Shown here piece after piece: positions 41,879 through 53,639 of a stretch of 64,000 bases of DNA. Position 1 is the stretch's first letter; each line of letters begins with the position of its first letter. The notes beneath the pieces were generated by a model, which searched no databases, was not told where the DNA came from, and was given only the letters and a program-made list of their open reading frames with translations. Origin of the DNA: Merluccius polli (lineage: Eukaryota; Chordata; Actinopteri; Gadiformes; Merlucciidae). Both the position numbers and the translations under genes were made by a program. The stretch is taken from positions 118,501 to 182,500 of the forward strand of contig JAOPHQ010005422.1 of the NCBI GenBank assembly GCA_030340625.1, written 5' to 3'.

Positions 41879-42079
41879 TTTAAGATTGCATTGGACTTTC
41901 AAATTCTCCACCCTGAGGCTGCCATGTGCCTCTTCCAGAGGTGGACACCAGACCTGGTACAGAAGATACTGGACATGGCAGTAGCGGAGAGGAAACTTTT
42001 GGTTCCACTGGCTGGTTTAGGGCAAGGTAATGTGACTCTGTACTCGGACAACTCAAATCACAGTCCTCGGGTACAGTAA
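40742..42079 (+). pseudogene. remnant of an element-associated protein (second ORF)
   Basis: Exon-like blocks occur at 40744-40970 (in the right fold-back arm), 41449-41637 (PLEMVLERNEWLKNNSQP to LEKFPHLTTPGMV) and about 41884-42025 (LDFQILHPEAAMCLFQRW to VPLAG). The last two have acceptor-like flanks and read like consecutive pieces of one helical protein. I recall similar proteins beside fish DNA-transposon transposases but cannot name the family. A hAT MITE interrupts it. Confidence 0.4.
41050..41395. mobile_element. hAT-type MITE
   Basis: The ends CAGGGGTGGCCAAACT and AGTTTGGCCACCCCTG are perfect 16-bp inverted repeats. The flanks ATTTAAAA and ATTAAAAA match at 7 of 8. 346 bp, noncoding. 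Confidence 0.88.
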
Positions 42080-42427
42080 TTGCGCCAACGTGCACAGCTG
42101 ATATCCAAAGTGTTTTAGCAGACAGACGTTTCTTACAAAGTCTCCCAAATAAAAAAAACATACAGGCTGAAGAAAACATATGTTTATGTTCCATGATGTT
42201 TCAATATTCAGTTTTTATTCCGACAAGTCAGACAGAAGCCCAGACTGCGTTAGTGCCAATTCAACTAAAATACACTGATATGCGACAGCGCACCTATCTC
42301 TTCTAATAGCCTACTTTCTGGACACAACGCAGGCTACAGCGAATATTTTCTACAAAATTCCAAACTTTCTTGCGGTTGGTTAACACTTGTTAAAGGTGTA
42401 CTTCACTAACCACTCACTCCGCATGTA

Positions 42428-42491
42428 AACAAAAGCCCCTCTCCTCTGATTGGCTGTGGGACAAAAGCCCCTGCCCTCTGATTGGCTGTGG
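42428..42491. repeat. tandem 32-bp duplication with ATTGG boxes
   Basis: Two copies of ACAAAAGCCCCT..CCTCTGATTGGCTGTGGG in tandem, each with an inverted CCAAT box. Confidence 0.85.
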
Positions 42492-42639
42492 GATCAGTCG
42501 ATCTCAGATCAGCACCCGACACGCTGGCACCGCAGATCAGACACACACACACACACTCGTTTGTAAAGCAAAATTCTGTCTCCCACTCTTGGTGAAAATG
42601 GTACGTTTTAACCCGCTTGTTGTTTTGGACGCTGGTCGC

Positions 42640-42899
42640 CATCGTAAACTCTCGCTCATCTCACGTCACCACTGACTCATCAAGTTTGACAGCAGCGCAA
42701 CTTTTTGATTGACAGCTAATTGGCTCATAATCATTTTGTGTTGGAAGGGGGCGGGACAACTGTGAATTTTGATTGGACATAAATTTAAGTAGATGTGCCG
42801 AGGGACCAATTAAGTTTTCAAATTTATGTATGATTCACTGGCCCTTTGGCAAGCTACTTGGAAAGGGGCAGCTCGCGAGCTACGCGTTGGAGACCCCTG
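42640..42899. mobile_element. right end of a hAT-like element
   Basis: The sequence ends in GCTCGCGAGCTACGCGTTGG followed by AGACCCCTG, a terminus typical of fish hAT elements beginning CAGGGGT. The matching left end was not found, so the extent is approximate. Confidence 0.5.
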
Positions 42900-43429
42900 G
42901 TCTAATCTAAAGGGTCCTTGATCAACAGTGGTGCAAGCCTTTTCTGCCCCACTCTCAGGCCGTTTCTCAAATGGGATTTAACAACTATATAAAATAGGGG
43001 ATGGTCGGTCTAATACGTGTTATAATAAGGTTGAGATAAAGAGGGCTTTTCTTCAGGCTGTAGGACTACAAAACCAACTGTAATGTCCGTCCAGGGCAGG
43101 CACACAGGATACATGGTCAGACAAAAGATCATTTGAATGTATAGCCTACTTTGTTGGGCTTAAAAAAACTAGTTTTCTATGAAAATCCATAGCAGAACAT
43201 GTGGTCTTGTTATACCTTAACACATAAGATCATTTTGAAACGTAGCTGAATAAACAGTGAACAGCCTGTTCATCTCTCTGACCAAGCACAATGAGCTTAC
43301 CTCCGTCATTTAGGTGACTTCAGTAACTTGTACCTGGTGGGTTACGAATTACGATTCAGTCCAGGTTTTCACTTTATCATTATGAGGCTCTCAAAAATAA
43401 ACAAACACACTGCAATAATTTCAACCAAT

Positions 43430-43484
43430 GATCAATGATAAATCAATCAATGATCAATCAATCAATAATCAATCAATCAATCAG
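43430..43484. repeat. (ATCA)n microsatellite
   Basis: Imperfect ATCA/ATCAATG tetranucleotide repeats. Confidence 0.85.
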
Positions 43485-43611
43485 ATGCAAATCCTTAAGG
43501 GGGGTGGATTTGTGAGCTGTGAGCACTATTACTGCAATACATTTATGGTGAAATATTTTAACTCGCATGCTTGCTTGTCTTCTCAGACAACATCAATGAA
43601 CATGCCCAGGG

Positions 43612-44060
43612 GCGTAATTTACAAGGGGGACACAGGGGACATGTCCCCCCCCCCCACACACACACACACACACTTTTTCAGAAGGCAGTATTGGACCCCC
43701 CACAGTCTTTACAGTCCGAAAAGTGACGTTATATAAAAAAACCTGGAGAAACTGCAATCACTAGGACCATGCGGAAACAGCGCCCGCTCCAGCTCCCAGT
43801 CCCCTTTCCAACTCCCCCCCCCCCCCCCCCTTGTCTCTGCTGTCATTCAAACCGATTAAAACAGCCAGCCAGCAACTCAACGTTAACAATGTCCAAACCC
43901 CCAAAATTAGGAAAGACGTAGGACATGAGACATTTTTTCCCAAAAAATGTGTCCCCCCCACCTTTGAAATCAAAATGTCGCCGCTGAACATGCCCAAGCT
44001 GCCAGACCTCATACTCAGAGTAAGGCACTGAAATAAATCATCCAAGGTGTGCATTTCCCA
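43612..44060. mobile_element. CAGGGGCGTAA-type element remnant
   Basis: It starts CAGGGGCGTAATTTACAAGG and includes GGGGACATGTCCCCC, a (CA) run, a C run near 43812-43830 and a second GTGTCCCCCCCACC block. It resembles a nested or decayed hAT-like non-autonomous element; no right terminus or TSD was identified. Confidence 0.35.
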
Positions 44061-45059
44061 TAACAATACATAATAATGCCAATTGGATATAGTGGAGACC
44101 AGGGGATGTACAGTGGCCCGAGCTCAAGCAACCAAAACTGAAGGTGTTACTTCACAAAAGCACACAATTTAAGCCTAACACAATTAGGCCCAGTGGATGA
44201 ATGCAATATGCTCCTGTCTGTATTTACTTTCCAGATAGAAATGGCAACAGACACATCTCAAACAAGTCGCAAATTGAACAAGAAAGTAAGAAAACTACGA
44301 TCCCACCAACTCTCCTTAACAAAATGAAATATGACAATGATGGATGATGGATCTGTTTTCAGGAATGGTGACATGTTTTATCTCCAACAGGTCTAATGCT
44401 AATGAAACTGGGCACAGTAGTGGAAACTCAAAAGAAACGTGGTCCAATTTTGGAATAGGTCCTAAAAGAAAAATAAAAGAACAGGAAATGGACAACGCTG
44501 TAATACCAGGCCTATCCAGGCGGTGGCAGAGCTGCTCTCCTTTGAAGATCTTGAAAAAGAAACGTGCATTGACAACGTTGTGTTGCTGCCATGAATGTTC
44601 ATAGCAGTTACCAGCCATAAGGCTTTTATTCCGAATTATTTAATTTCATTAATAAATGTGAAAACGACACATTATTGTTAAGAGTCCTGCATAGACAAGA
44701 CAAGCCTATAGGGTAGGCTGCACAGTCCTATACACAAAATTAGTCTCAATTAACATTCTTAGGGCAAATATACAAATTTTTAATAATTGAATTTGTGAAT
44801 AAACCATAGGGCAATTATATAACAAAACATTGGGCACCAAAGCTATAGGTTGTCACAACGTTATTGTGTTGGCTGAGCTGTCATAAGAAACCTTTCCTTC
44901 ATAGGTTAGCTGACATTTCCAATGGATTCGTGTTCAGGATGACCCTGGCTGTGTCCATGTCCATTTCATGTGATTTAACTGTACAGTCTTTTGAGAAAAG
45001 TAAAGGGAAAATCATCGTAATCCTTAATAAGTCGGAACCAAAGCCATTGAAAGAGAGAG

Positions 45060-45554
45060 TTGCGACCATAGACATCTAATACATAGACGGAGCATCGAGC
45101 GCTACTGCCTACTGGCGCTGACGAGACGCGGGGCCGCCATCTTGGAGTGGTGATCCGCTCCACTCAGTGTCATTCGTCAGCGCATATAATTAATCGTACC
45201 TCACTGAATACCACTGATTTTCACGCGGTTTTTTGTCATATGTGTAGCTATAATAAAGGACACATGTTTTGGCGGGTAATATTATTTTCACAAAATATAA
45301 CCAATAGTATGGCTATAATGTTAAATCTTACTTGTGAAATGTAATCCCGCGATTTCTATTTTCGACCGGCCGCTCATTTGAGCAGGAATACGCTGAACAG
45401 CAGCTCGGCATCCTTGTTTTCTTCTCCTGCCATACGTGTCAACTGTCAATCTATGCCCCTCCCCACCCCCATCACCACTCCAAGATGGCCGCCCAATTTC
45501 TCGCGCCACAGCAGCCAATGCTCCGTCTATGTATAAGATGTCTATGGTTGCGAC
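45060..45554. mobile_element. TIR element, about 495 bp, noncoding
   Basis: The outer ends GCGACCATAGACATCT and AGATGTCTATGGTTGCGAC are inverted. Inside them CATAGACGGAGCAT pairs with ATGCTCCGTCTATG, and GCCATCTTGGAGTGGTGAT pairs with ATCACCACTCCAAGATGGC. The TIRs thus extend about 90 bp with divergence. Family not recognised. Confidence 0.75.
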
Positions 45555-46420
45555 GCTCCCATAGACTTCTGTTGTAATCGGAGAATGCGGAAGTGACGCG
45601 AGCCGTGGGGCGACCAATAGTTCCAAACACTGTAATTTATTTCAGCATTGAACCCCATTCATTTCCAGTGTTTCCGAGGCACGCTCGCTGGTAAATTGAT
45701 GAAATGACAAATGATTACGACATTTTAACGCATTAGCGGACCTCTCATCAATTTAGTCAATAGTGGTATTTTATGTAGCCAGCTTTAGTTCATGTTCATC
45801 GTAAGATAATATGCTTGTTAGATACTAAATGCAGTTAGCTAACGTAAGCAACACAGTATAATGTAAATGTAGTGATATTCTTTAGCACCTAGCTCCGGAA
45901 CGAAGCTAACAATTAGATAAATACAATATAATAAAGGTGAATCTAACAATGGAATAGACAATTAATCTAGCAATCAGATCAAATAAAATAAAATAGAATA
46001 ATTGTGAAACTAGGTGGTAAAAGTGGGCAGTCATGACAGCAAGGCCCAGATCTAGCACTACCAACAACAGGAGTGGAAGACCAAGGGTGGGGGAACAGAC
46101 TGGACCGTTACTCTCTCCCTGGACATATTATATAATACAATGTTTTGTTGAATGCAATTGGTTGCCTTGTATATTCTCGATTGACCAAACTTCTTTCTTG
46201 ACTTAAATTGAGCAGTTGCTGGCATGATTGATATTTAGATAACAAGTGCAAAAGAAGCAGTAAAATGCAGTGTAATATGTATAATATATAAATAGAATAA
46301 ACAGTAAGGGTAGGTATGAATGTGCGATACAGTATTTTCAGAATGAACAGTATGAACAGAGTGGTATAAATATGCTAACATATATACAGTGTAAACCACT
46401 GACGGACGCATGTTGCACCC

Positions 46421-47060
46421 ATTGTTGAAAAAAAGAAAGTGCCCTGTAGAGTGGCGAAAGTCCCCTATTGGCTGCCCTTCACATGGGAAAAAAATGATTG
46501 AGTGCCCGATAGGGTGCCCCTTAAAGGTACACTGTGTAGTGTTTTAAGTAATTTATTACCTCAAATCAACGTCTTCATTCATAAATAAGTCCCCATTGGT
46601 GTAAAATTATCTCTGTCAACAATCTCACTTATCCTCCTGAGCGAGAGAGCGCTAGAGCATACATTTGTTTGAATGCAAAATAAAATGTAACCACTAGATG
46701 GGAGAAAAAATGACACAGTGCATCTTTAATGCAATAAATTATGATGATGTGCCCTCTAGAGCGAGACAATTCGATGCATCTTAATGAGTGCCCTTCTAGT
46801 GGATAAAATGTGATGCAGTGCTCTATAAGGTGCCCTTACAATGGTCTAAACTTGACGTTCCCTATGGGTGCCCTTCCAATGGAAAAGGGTGCCATTATGA
46901 AGTGCCCATGTTGCCCCTACGTGCCCTTTCCAGTAGAGAAAATGGGATGCACTGCTGTGAGAAAACACGATGAATGCCCAAATAGGTGCCCCTCTAATGG
47001 AGAAGTGCCCCGCCAGTGGATAAAATGTGATGCTGCGAGAGGCAGCGCTTTGAACCGTTG
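46421..47060. repeat. degenerate GTGCCC(TT) tandem array
   Basis: Units of roughly 30-40 bp built on GGGTGCCCTTCTAATGGA and AAAATGTGATGCAGTGC recur 12 or more times, with a MITE inserted at 46521-46729. Open frames here are repeat artefacts. Confidence 0.7.
46521..46729. mobile_element. TTAA-flanked MITE, 209 bp
   Basis: The ends TTAAAGGTACACTGTGTAG and CACAGTGCATCTTTAA are inverted (AGRTRCACTGTGT next to TTAA). A TTAA target would fit piggyBac-type mobility. It interrupts the GTGCCC tandem array. Confidence 0.7.
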
Positions 47061-47473
47061 GGTCCAAAGCTGCAACAGTGAGGCGATAAGGATAAAGGTA
47101 AGTCCTCTCACTGCTAGCGATGTACTGGCTTGTCTCGTAAAGAGAGAGAATAGAGGGAGAGAGACAGACAGATAGACAGATAGAGACAGAGACAGACAGA
47201 GATTAGAACAGCATCATTCAGATTCCTTAAACCAGTCTGTCCAGTTGTAGAGCGATACCAGGTGCGCTCATCGACATCGGACACATGTACGTTTGTCTTC
47301 TTTGCGGTTAAATTGATCACATCCTAAGTGTGTCGGGTTGATCTGTCTTCGAGCCATGGAGACTCTTCTCTCAGGATAGACTCCCATGTAACTAACATCT
47401 AAACCCTACCTGAACCCTTGTCCCAATATGGTCCTCTAGCCAGACACATTATACTGTACATTAGTTGTTACAT

Positions 47474-47512
47474 GGATGCCCAGATAGGCCAGATAGGCCT
47501 ATCTGGGCATCC
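47474..47512. repeat. perfect 17-bp palindrome
   Basis: The arms 47474-47490 and 47496-47512 are exact reverse complements around AGATA. Confidence 0.92.
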
Positions 47513-47597
47513 AGACAGGATGACGCCATGGATGTTGGACTACTGAAGTGCTATGCAGTGCATCCGGTGCGTCAAATTCAACACCGTGTAGACATGA

Positions 47598-47654
47598 TGA
47601 GAGAGAGAGACACACAGCGAGAGAGACAGAGAGAGAGACAGAGAGAGAGAGAGA
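47598..47654. repeat. (GA)n-rich tract
   Basis: GAGAGA/GACAGA repeats. A similar tract lies at 47143-47200. Confidence 0.85.
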
Positions 47655-47943
47655 CTCATGGCACCTCTGCTACTGTTAGAGAGTTGTTTGTGAAATAAAC
47701 ATTTTAAAGGTTTATAGTGTTTTTATCATAGAGGTGTGGTTATACTTTTAATCTGGATCGCCTGATAACATAATGTTAATCTTAATCAAGAAGGAAGACT
47801 ATTTCATCATACATGATGCATAGCTTTTTGCACGCTGGTGGGGCCCCATGTCGTGCAGTAGGTGCATTTTGTTCCCGCCCCTGCCCTTCAAACAGCGGCA
47901 CTGGTGTGAACACTAGTATGGACAGCATGAAATGTAAACACTA

Positions 47944-48107
47944 GGAAATGCAGAGTAACAGCTCGAGGTATGATAAGAATACGATGTACACACTATAGAT
48001 CAGATACACAGTAGTATAAATATGAATACACTGCTGTCTATAGTGTTTATATTTGATCTGTAGTGTGTACATTCGTATCATACCTCGAGCTGTTAGTCTG
48101 CATTTCC
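47944..48107. repeat. 164-bp fold-back
   Basis: Outer arms of about 70 bp (starting GGAAATGCAG, ending CTGCATTTCC, with AACAGCTCGAGGTATGAT inside) are near-perfect reverse complements with small indels. Confidence 0.85.
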
Positions 48108-48183
48108 ATATTCACTTTATGTGCATGTTTATGTGACTGTCTTAACATAAGATAACATTAGGATGTGACCATAGAAGCATGAC

Positions 48184-48224
48184 AAAAATATGAATGCATA
48201 CATGCTGTATGCATTCATATTTTT
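48184..48224. repeat. perfect 18-bp palindrome
   Basis: The arms AAAAATATGAATGCATAC and GTATGCATTCATATTTTT flank a 5-base loop. Confidence 0.92.
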
Positions 48225-48599
48225 CGTAACTACTACATTATGGGAACAGTCCACCTACCCGCACAGTCTCTCCGCCATTCCCCAGAAATGTCATTATATA
48301 TATTGAATATAAGTGTCGTCAACGTAGTACATTGTAATGTGTGCTGATGAATAAAAGAGCGCCGGAGTGTTTAACAAGTGCCGTTTACAACAGGCTAACT
48401 TTAAATGTAAATTAAAACAAAAAAATGCTTTACGATATTGCCGCCTAGTGATATAAAGCAGCAGACATAAATGATAGCACACAACAGTAATCAATGCACA
48501 TTATGCGTTAATATACTGAACTGAACATTGCTGTAAATATAGGACCGCTGCTGTCTTTCAACCAGGCTGACAGCGCGGATTGGTTTGGAACTCCTGAGC

Positions 48600-49075
48600 G
48601 CTACCACGTGAACCATGTGATCGCGTGGCGGCGAGATCAAAGGGTGTCGCAACTCTCTCTTTCAACGGCTCTGGTCGGAACTCGTTCTCTCTCGCGCACA
48701 ACGACAACTCCGTCTCTCCCTCGCGCGCGGCATCTCCTTTCCCCCTCGCGCACCTTCAACCTCTCTCGCGCAGTAACTCGCCAATCCAACCTATAGCTCA
48801 TAGTATGCTGCTATGTCGTCCCTTTCTGCTGTACTTAACGGTCTATTTGCACTGTCCATAGCATTAATGACGATACACTGCATATGTCTTTGAAATTTGA
48901 AAATAGATACGATGCTTTATTGTAACTCTATGTTAACCAGGAGCAAGCCGCCCATGGTGGGACAGTAATGGTAGCCTTCTGGTCATAGTGGTAGCAACTC
49001 GTCCTCGCGCACTAAACGGCAATTCAACCTCTCGCGCGCGCATCGCCGTCTCCTGTCGCAATGTTCGCTCGGCTT
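48600..49075. other. CpG-rich CTCGCGCA-repeat stretch, no gene recognised
   Basis: Repeated CTCGCGC[AG] and CAA[T]CCAACCT-type motifs (48690-48790, and again 48998-49060), with a CACGTG at about 48606. Neither strand encodes a recognisable protein. It could be a promoter-like part of a mobile element or an island of an unannotated transcript. Confidence 0.35.
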
Positions 49076-49919
49076 TTGTCCGGTTTGGCGCCTCATAATT
49101 TGACCCTTCATGTCAAATGTGGTGGTCACTTTTGAAGTTGAACCTTTAGGGTTATTGCATGGCATAAAGCAATTTAAACGAGATGTCAACGGCCTTTTTT
49201 TCTTTTTTTTACGAGGCATTCGTGTCCGTGATAGGCCTACTTTCTACCATCCTGTTACATGAGATTAAAATATGGTCCTATATATGCCTGTTGTAAATTG
49301 CACATGTCGTTTCTTTTTTTCATCTTTTTTTTTTTTTTATTCATTAAAATGGCTTTTGTTGGAGAGGAACGTTTAAATGTCCGTTTTTAATGACTTATGT
49401 CAATTCAGGAAACGCTTCACTAACAGGTCACTTCATTGTGTTCCTCTCAAGAGCCATTATAACTTGCTTGACAGTAGCCCCATGCGAACTTGTTTTGAAA
49501 GGAAAATGTTAGTGCAATGCACTCCAATGGGCTATTAATAGGGTTTACTTATTTAAGAATGAGCAATGAATGAGTGTTAACGACTTGTGTGTTAACTGAG
49601 TGTTAAGGGTTGCTGGCCACCGCGCAACGCCACTGAGCCTTGTCGCTTCAACACTGGCACCGTGACTTTACCTTAGATAGGCCCTCATAAAGTTATAGGG
49701 GTTTATACTCCGGAACAAATCTCCTAGATATAGTATTTAAAGATGTGTAGCCTTTTAATCCCCACCTAATAGAGGCCAGGCAGACTGCAGACAGTCGAGC
49801 TACGTGTCTGGCCCACGGATGTATAAGATACGCCTGGGCTCGTCTGATCAAAGCGGCCACGGTCACTATACTGTTCGCACCTCTGGTTCCTGGAGACGAG
49901 GTGTGAAGGGTCCAGATAG

Positions 49920-49989
49920 CCCCCCCCCCCCCCCCCCCCCCCCCCACGGGGACCATTCACACCTTTGTTGTGTGTGTGGGGGGGGGATC

Positions 49990-50083
<94 letters not shown>
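49920..50083. repeat. poly-C run and (CA)n array
   Basis: 26 C (49920-49945), then a G run and a 90-bp CA array (49993-50083). Confidence 0.93.
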
Positions 50084-50085
<2 letters not shown>

Positions 50086-50790
50086 TCTACTACTAATATC
50101 CTGTAGCCTTTTGATGATCTTCAGTTTAGTTTCTACATCCGCAGTTATATTATATGCCCATGCCTATAGTGAACACTTTAAAAACGTTTTGTGTCCCGGC
50201 GCAAAGCTCAATTTGCAATGAAACGGTTCCTTTAGACAGGGTCTCTTCTCGGTGTTGAGGAGCAGCAGTGGGGGCGGGGTGTCTGGGACATCAGGCTAGT
50301 CCTACCTGGGGGTGCAGGACTAGACCATGTCTGCAGCTCTCGCTGTGCCTTCATGAATGAAGTCTGAGAACCGCTGGTCTTTAAGTGCACACCATCTTAT
50401 CTCCAGGCCTAGATGTGAAATGACCTTTTATTGAAAGGTAATCAACTTAGATAGTAATTCTGTGTTGTCTCATATAGCCTATATTATTTTAATTATTAAA
50501 CAAATAGCCTAATGCTTGGCAACAGCAATGCAAAATCTTACTAATTTCTTACTAGTTCATAAGATTTAATGGGCAATTCACTATTTAGAGGCTTGCAGAT
50601 TTGCTTAAGGGTCATTAAACATGGGCCAAGGTCTAGACATTAGGACTTCGGCAGAACTAATGCATGAAAAGGAGAGCAACATCTTTGATGAAAGACAAAC
50701 ACGATTTGCTGAAACATCACAACCAATTTATGTAAAACAATTGTCACATACACAAATTTGCAGACACATGAATTGAAAAGGATTTGTTAG

Positions 50791-51266
50791 ATATTTATTT
50801 AAAAACCGACAACACAAAGACAACATGGGTTACTACTCAGCTGAGGTAGCATTTAATAGGCCTAAAAGTTATTTCACATTCATAAATACGAAATGTAATT
50901 CTATAGGAGGAAAACAATTCACACACTAATCCAGCTTCTCTAGTGGGACAGGCAAGTTCCCTTTGCCATGCTAAAAACATAACATGTAAATATTTACATT
51001 TCCCCCTTTCAAAAGACATGACTAACTATCTTTACAAATGAAAACCACACAGGGCAGCATTGACCACTGCACAGCTATTTTAAATAGTTAAATCAATTAA
51101 ATACGTTTACAAATTAAATTCAAATTTTGTTTTAAATCACACAAAGAGCTTATCAGATGGCACTCAGAAACATGCCAAAGTTATCCTAGCTGTCTTCATC
51201 CTAGTGGGCCGAAAGTTTACACATCATCACATCTACTTTTTAAAACTTGCACAATGGGGCACTGGT
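50791..51266 (-). terminator. hes6: hes6 3' UTR with polyadenylation signal
   Basis: AT-rich sequence downstream of the hes6 stop. On the minus strand AATAAA is at 50794-50799, about 470 bp after the stop; this is the first canonical signal I see. Confidence 0.55.
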
Positions 51267-52349
51267 CTACCAGGGTCTCCACATTGATTTGGAATAGGAT
51301 AAATATTGTAGACTGGACAGATCCTGCTTTTCCCCTTCGTGTATAGATAAGTTGCTTTGCTCGGAGTCTGTCTCCTCTAGATCCGAGCAGAGAGAGCCGT
51401 CAGTAGAGGACGGAGCCGGGGACAGGGCGGAGGAACCGGGGCTACATGGGCTGGTCCGGCCGCTTTCGGAGTATGTGGACCAAGTGCTGCTACTGTTGCT
51501 GTTGGGACAGTCGGAGACTATGTCTGACAGCATCACGTGGAGTCGATCCTCGTCGTTCAATGGCATGCTCTCCAGAAGATGGTTGAGGAGATCTGCAGCG
51601 ATCGCCGGGTCAATGCCCGGACAGTTGGACACAAAGCTGTGCACTTCGTGCATGCACTGGATGTAGCCCGCAGCAAACCTCTCTCGCGCCTCTCGGTTCA
51701 TCACGTCCATTTCTGGTGATGAACCATAATGAGAGACAAGTTAGTTAAAACACAGAAAACACAGTGATTGTTGTAGCATTAAAATATCATTATAATATAA
51801 TTATAATAACATGAATACATGAGTCGTACCTTGGGCCTGGTTCTGCAGAATACTCTCCACCCGTCTAACTGTCAACTCCAACACCTCTGCATTCTCCATC
51901 TTTGACTGTGACTGTGAATGAATAAAAACAGAAAACTAATTATACTATACTAAAAAAACTATTTCAGTTAAGTTTAAGGTGATAACACAACGTTTGGACT
52001 CCACACTTATTGTAAATAAAAGGACATTAATCTCGCAGGTCGTGCTTACATCTGCGTCTCCCAGAGCCCTGAGTCTGAGTTCCTGCAAACTTTCATTGAT
52101 GCGGGCCCTCCTCTGCTTCTCCACCAGAGGTTTCCGGATCTGAAGAAGAAGAAGAAGAAGAAGAAGAAGACAACAATGATCACGTTGTAGCTCTAAAAAC
52201 ACCCAGCCTAAAGACGGGCTCGCTACCATTGAATTTGCGTGAATACACACACCCACATACACACACACCCACAGACGACATACCTTCCTGTCCGCTTTGA
52301 ACTCTTTGGGCGTTTCGTTGCCGTTTGCGTGGTGGCGATGGGGGGCCAT
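51267..52349 (-). CDS. hes6: Hes6-like bHLH-Orange transcription regulator with WRPW
   Basis: Minus-strand coding exons: 52349-52284 (22 codons, MAPHRHH..), 52139-52050 (30 codons), 51905-51830 and 51712-51267, all GT-AG, giving 225 residues (mammalian HES6 is 224). The basic region and helix 1 are at about 22-50 (RKPLVEKQRRARINESLQEL). ENAEVLELTVRRV forms helix 2. The Orange domain follows (ERFAAGYIQCMHEVHSF..LLNHLLESMP), then a Ser-rich stretch, LCSDLEETDSEQ, and the terminal WRPW that recruits Groucho/TLE. The short loop and the ERFAAGYIQCMHEVH and CSDLEE motifs mark the HES6 class rather than HES1/7. It acts in the nucleus in neurogenesis and somitogenesis, often modifying other Hes factors. 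Exon 3 has an alternative upstream CAG acceptor at 51912-51914 that would add two residues. Confidence 0.9.
52141..52170 (-). repeat. (CTT)n microsatellite forming a hes6 splice acceptor tract
   Basis: On the minus strand nine or so CTT units end in CTTCAG directly before exon 2, so the polypyrimidine tract is itself a trinucleotide microsatellite. Confidence 0.9.
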
Positions 52350-52559
52350 GTTTCTGCAAGTTGGACAACAACAACCACAACCACAACTGAACGTGTCGTC
52401 CGCAGGACCGTTAAAGTGTATCAATGGGGGCAGCAGAGCAGATGGCCGGCGGTCTCCCAGCTGCCAACAAAAAAAAACGGTTTGCCGAGGGTGGGGTGGG
52501 TGGTGGGGGTGGGTGGGTAGGTGCTGGTGGGTGGGGGTGCTCGCCTTATTACTCCGCCG

Positions 52560-52710
52560 AGAGAGAGCCGGGGTCGACAGCACCACGCATGCTAGCTGGT
52601 AGCCCTTTATATACGGCCCCTCATTTACATATGAATGGAGGCGCGAGGAGCGCTCGAGGGGAAGACCGATGGCGCGGACCGGTCACGGACCTCCCAGCCA
52701 ATCAGCGTCC
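52560..52710 (-). promoter_or_regulatory. hes6: hes6 core promoter
   Basis: On the minus strand TATATAAA occurs at 52613-52606 and a CCAAT-context box (plus strand AGCCAATCAG) near 52696. This places the start site near 52580, about 230 nt before the ATG. Confidence 0.6.
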
Positions 52711-53639
52711 AGCACTTTTGTCTCAGAGCAGACCCTACTTCTCCGTTTTGAATGCAGAGCAGCACTGAAAGGCAACGTTAACGTTTAGCGAGACCCAAGG
52801 ACGTGTTAAAGCGATAACCCCTGACACATAACATGATCACGTAGGGCATATTTACCAAAAAAAGAAAAGAAAAAGGGTTTGAACAGATATGAGGAGATAC
52901 ATTAGGTTTGTGAATTGTTTTTATTTATTAGGCCTACATTATTACGTTTGACAATTCATGTGGGCTACTGGACTTTTTATGAGATGAATTCACAAGGCTA
53001 TTCAGTGGCAGTTCTCACATTGCATCATTAGTCACCTTCTTGTTAAGGCCTATTTAGAAAGCAATTAGGCAATTGCTCGGCTATTTGTGATTACATGGTT
53101 GTTAATTATTTGCACATATCCCTGCGCAAATAGGCCTGACCATTTTCACAGGGAACACTAAATGTTCACGTTGTGAGTGTGTCTTAAATGAGAAGTATTG
53201 CCGCTATAAACACAACCATATGACGAATGTAACCTAATGTTCCTCATCATTATAGTATTCACAATTCATCATTTGTCTTATAACCCTACGCCTCCTCCAC
53301 CCGTCTTTATAGTAGGCTATATTTCTGGAGGCTCAATAAGGTCTATACTTTCGAAACATTATAACATTTCCGGATGATCAAAGTGTTAAGGAGCGCAGCG
53401 CACACTAGATATTTTTTGCTTTAAAAATAAAGCACGGAACGCACTACCATATCTGGAGATAACGTTCAAAGTAAGAGACCCGATACGCGTCCATATCGAC
53501 AATACCGCACGTTGTCCCTGTAAACGGTACAGGGACAACACACGTGTAATCACTCACCAAATAATATGAACATATATGTCCAAAATGACATGTCATTTCA
53601 TTAAAATAAAACAAGCCATCCGGACGCGGACTTTTATTT

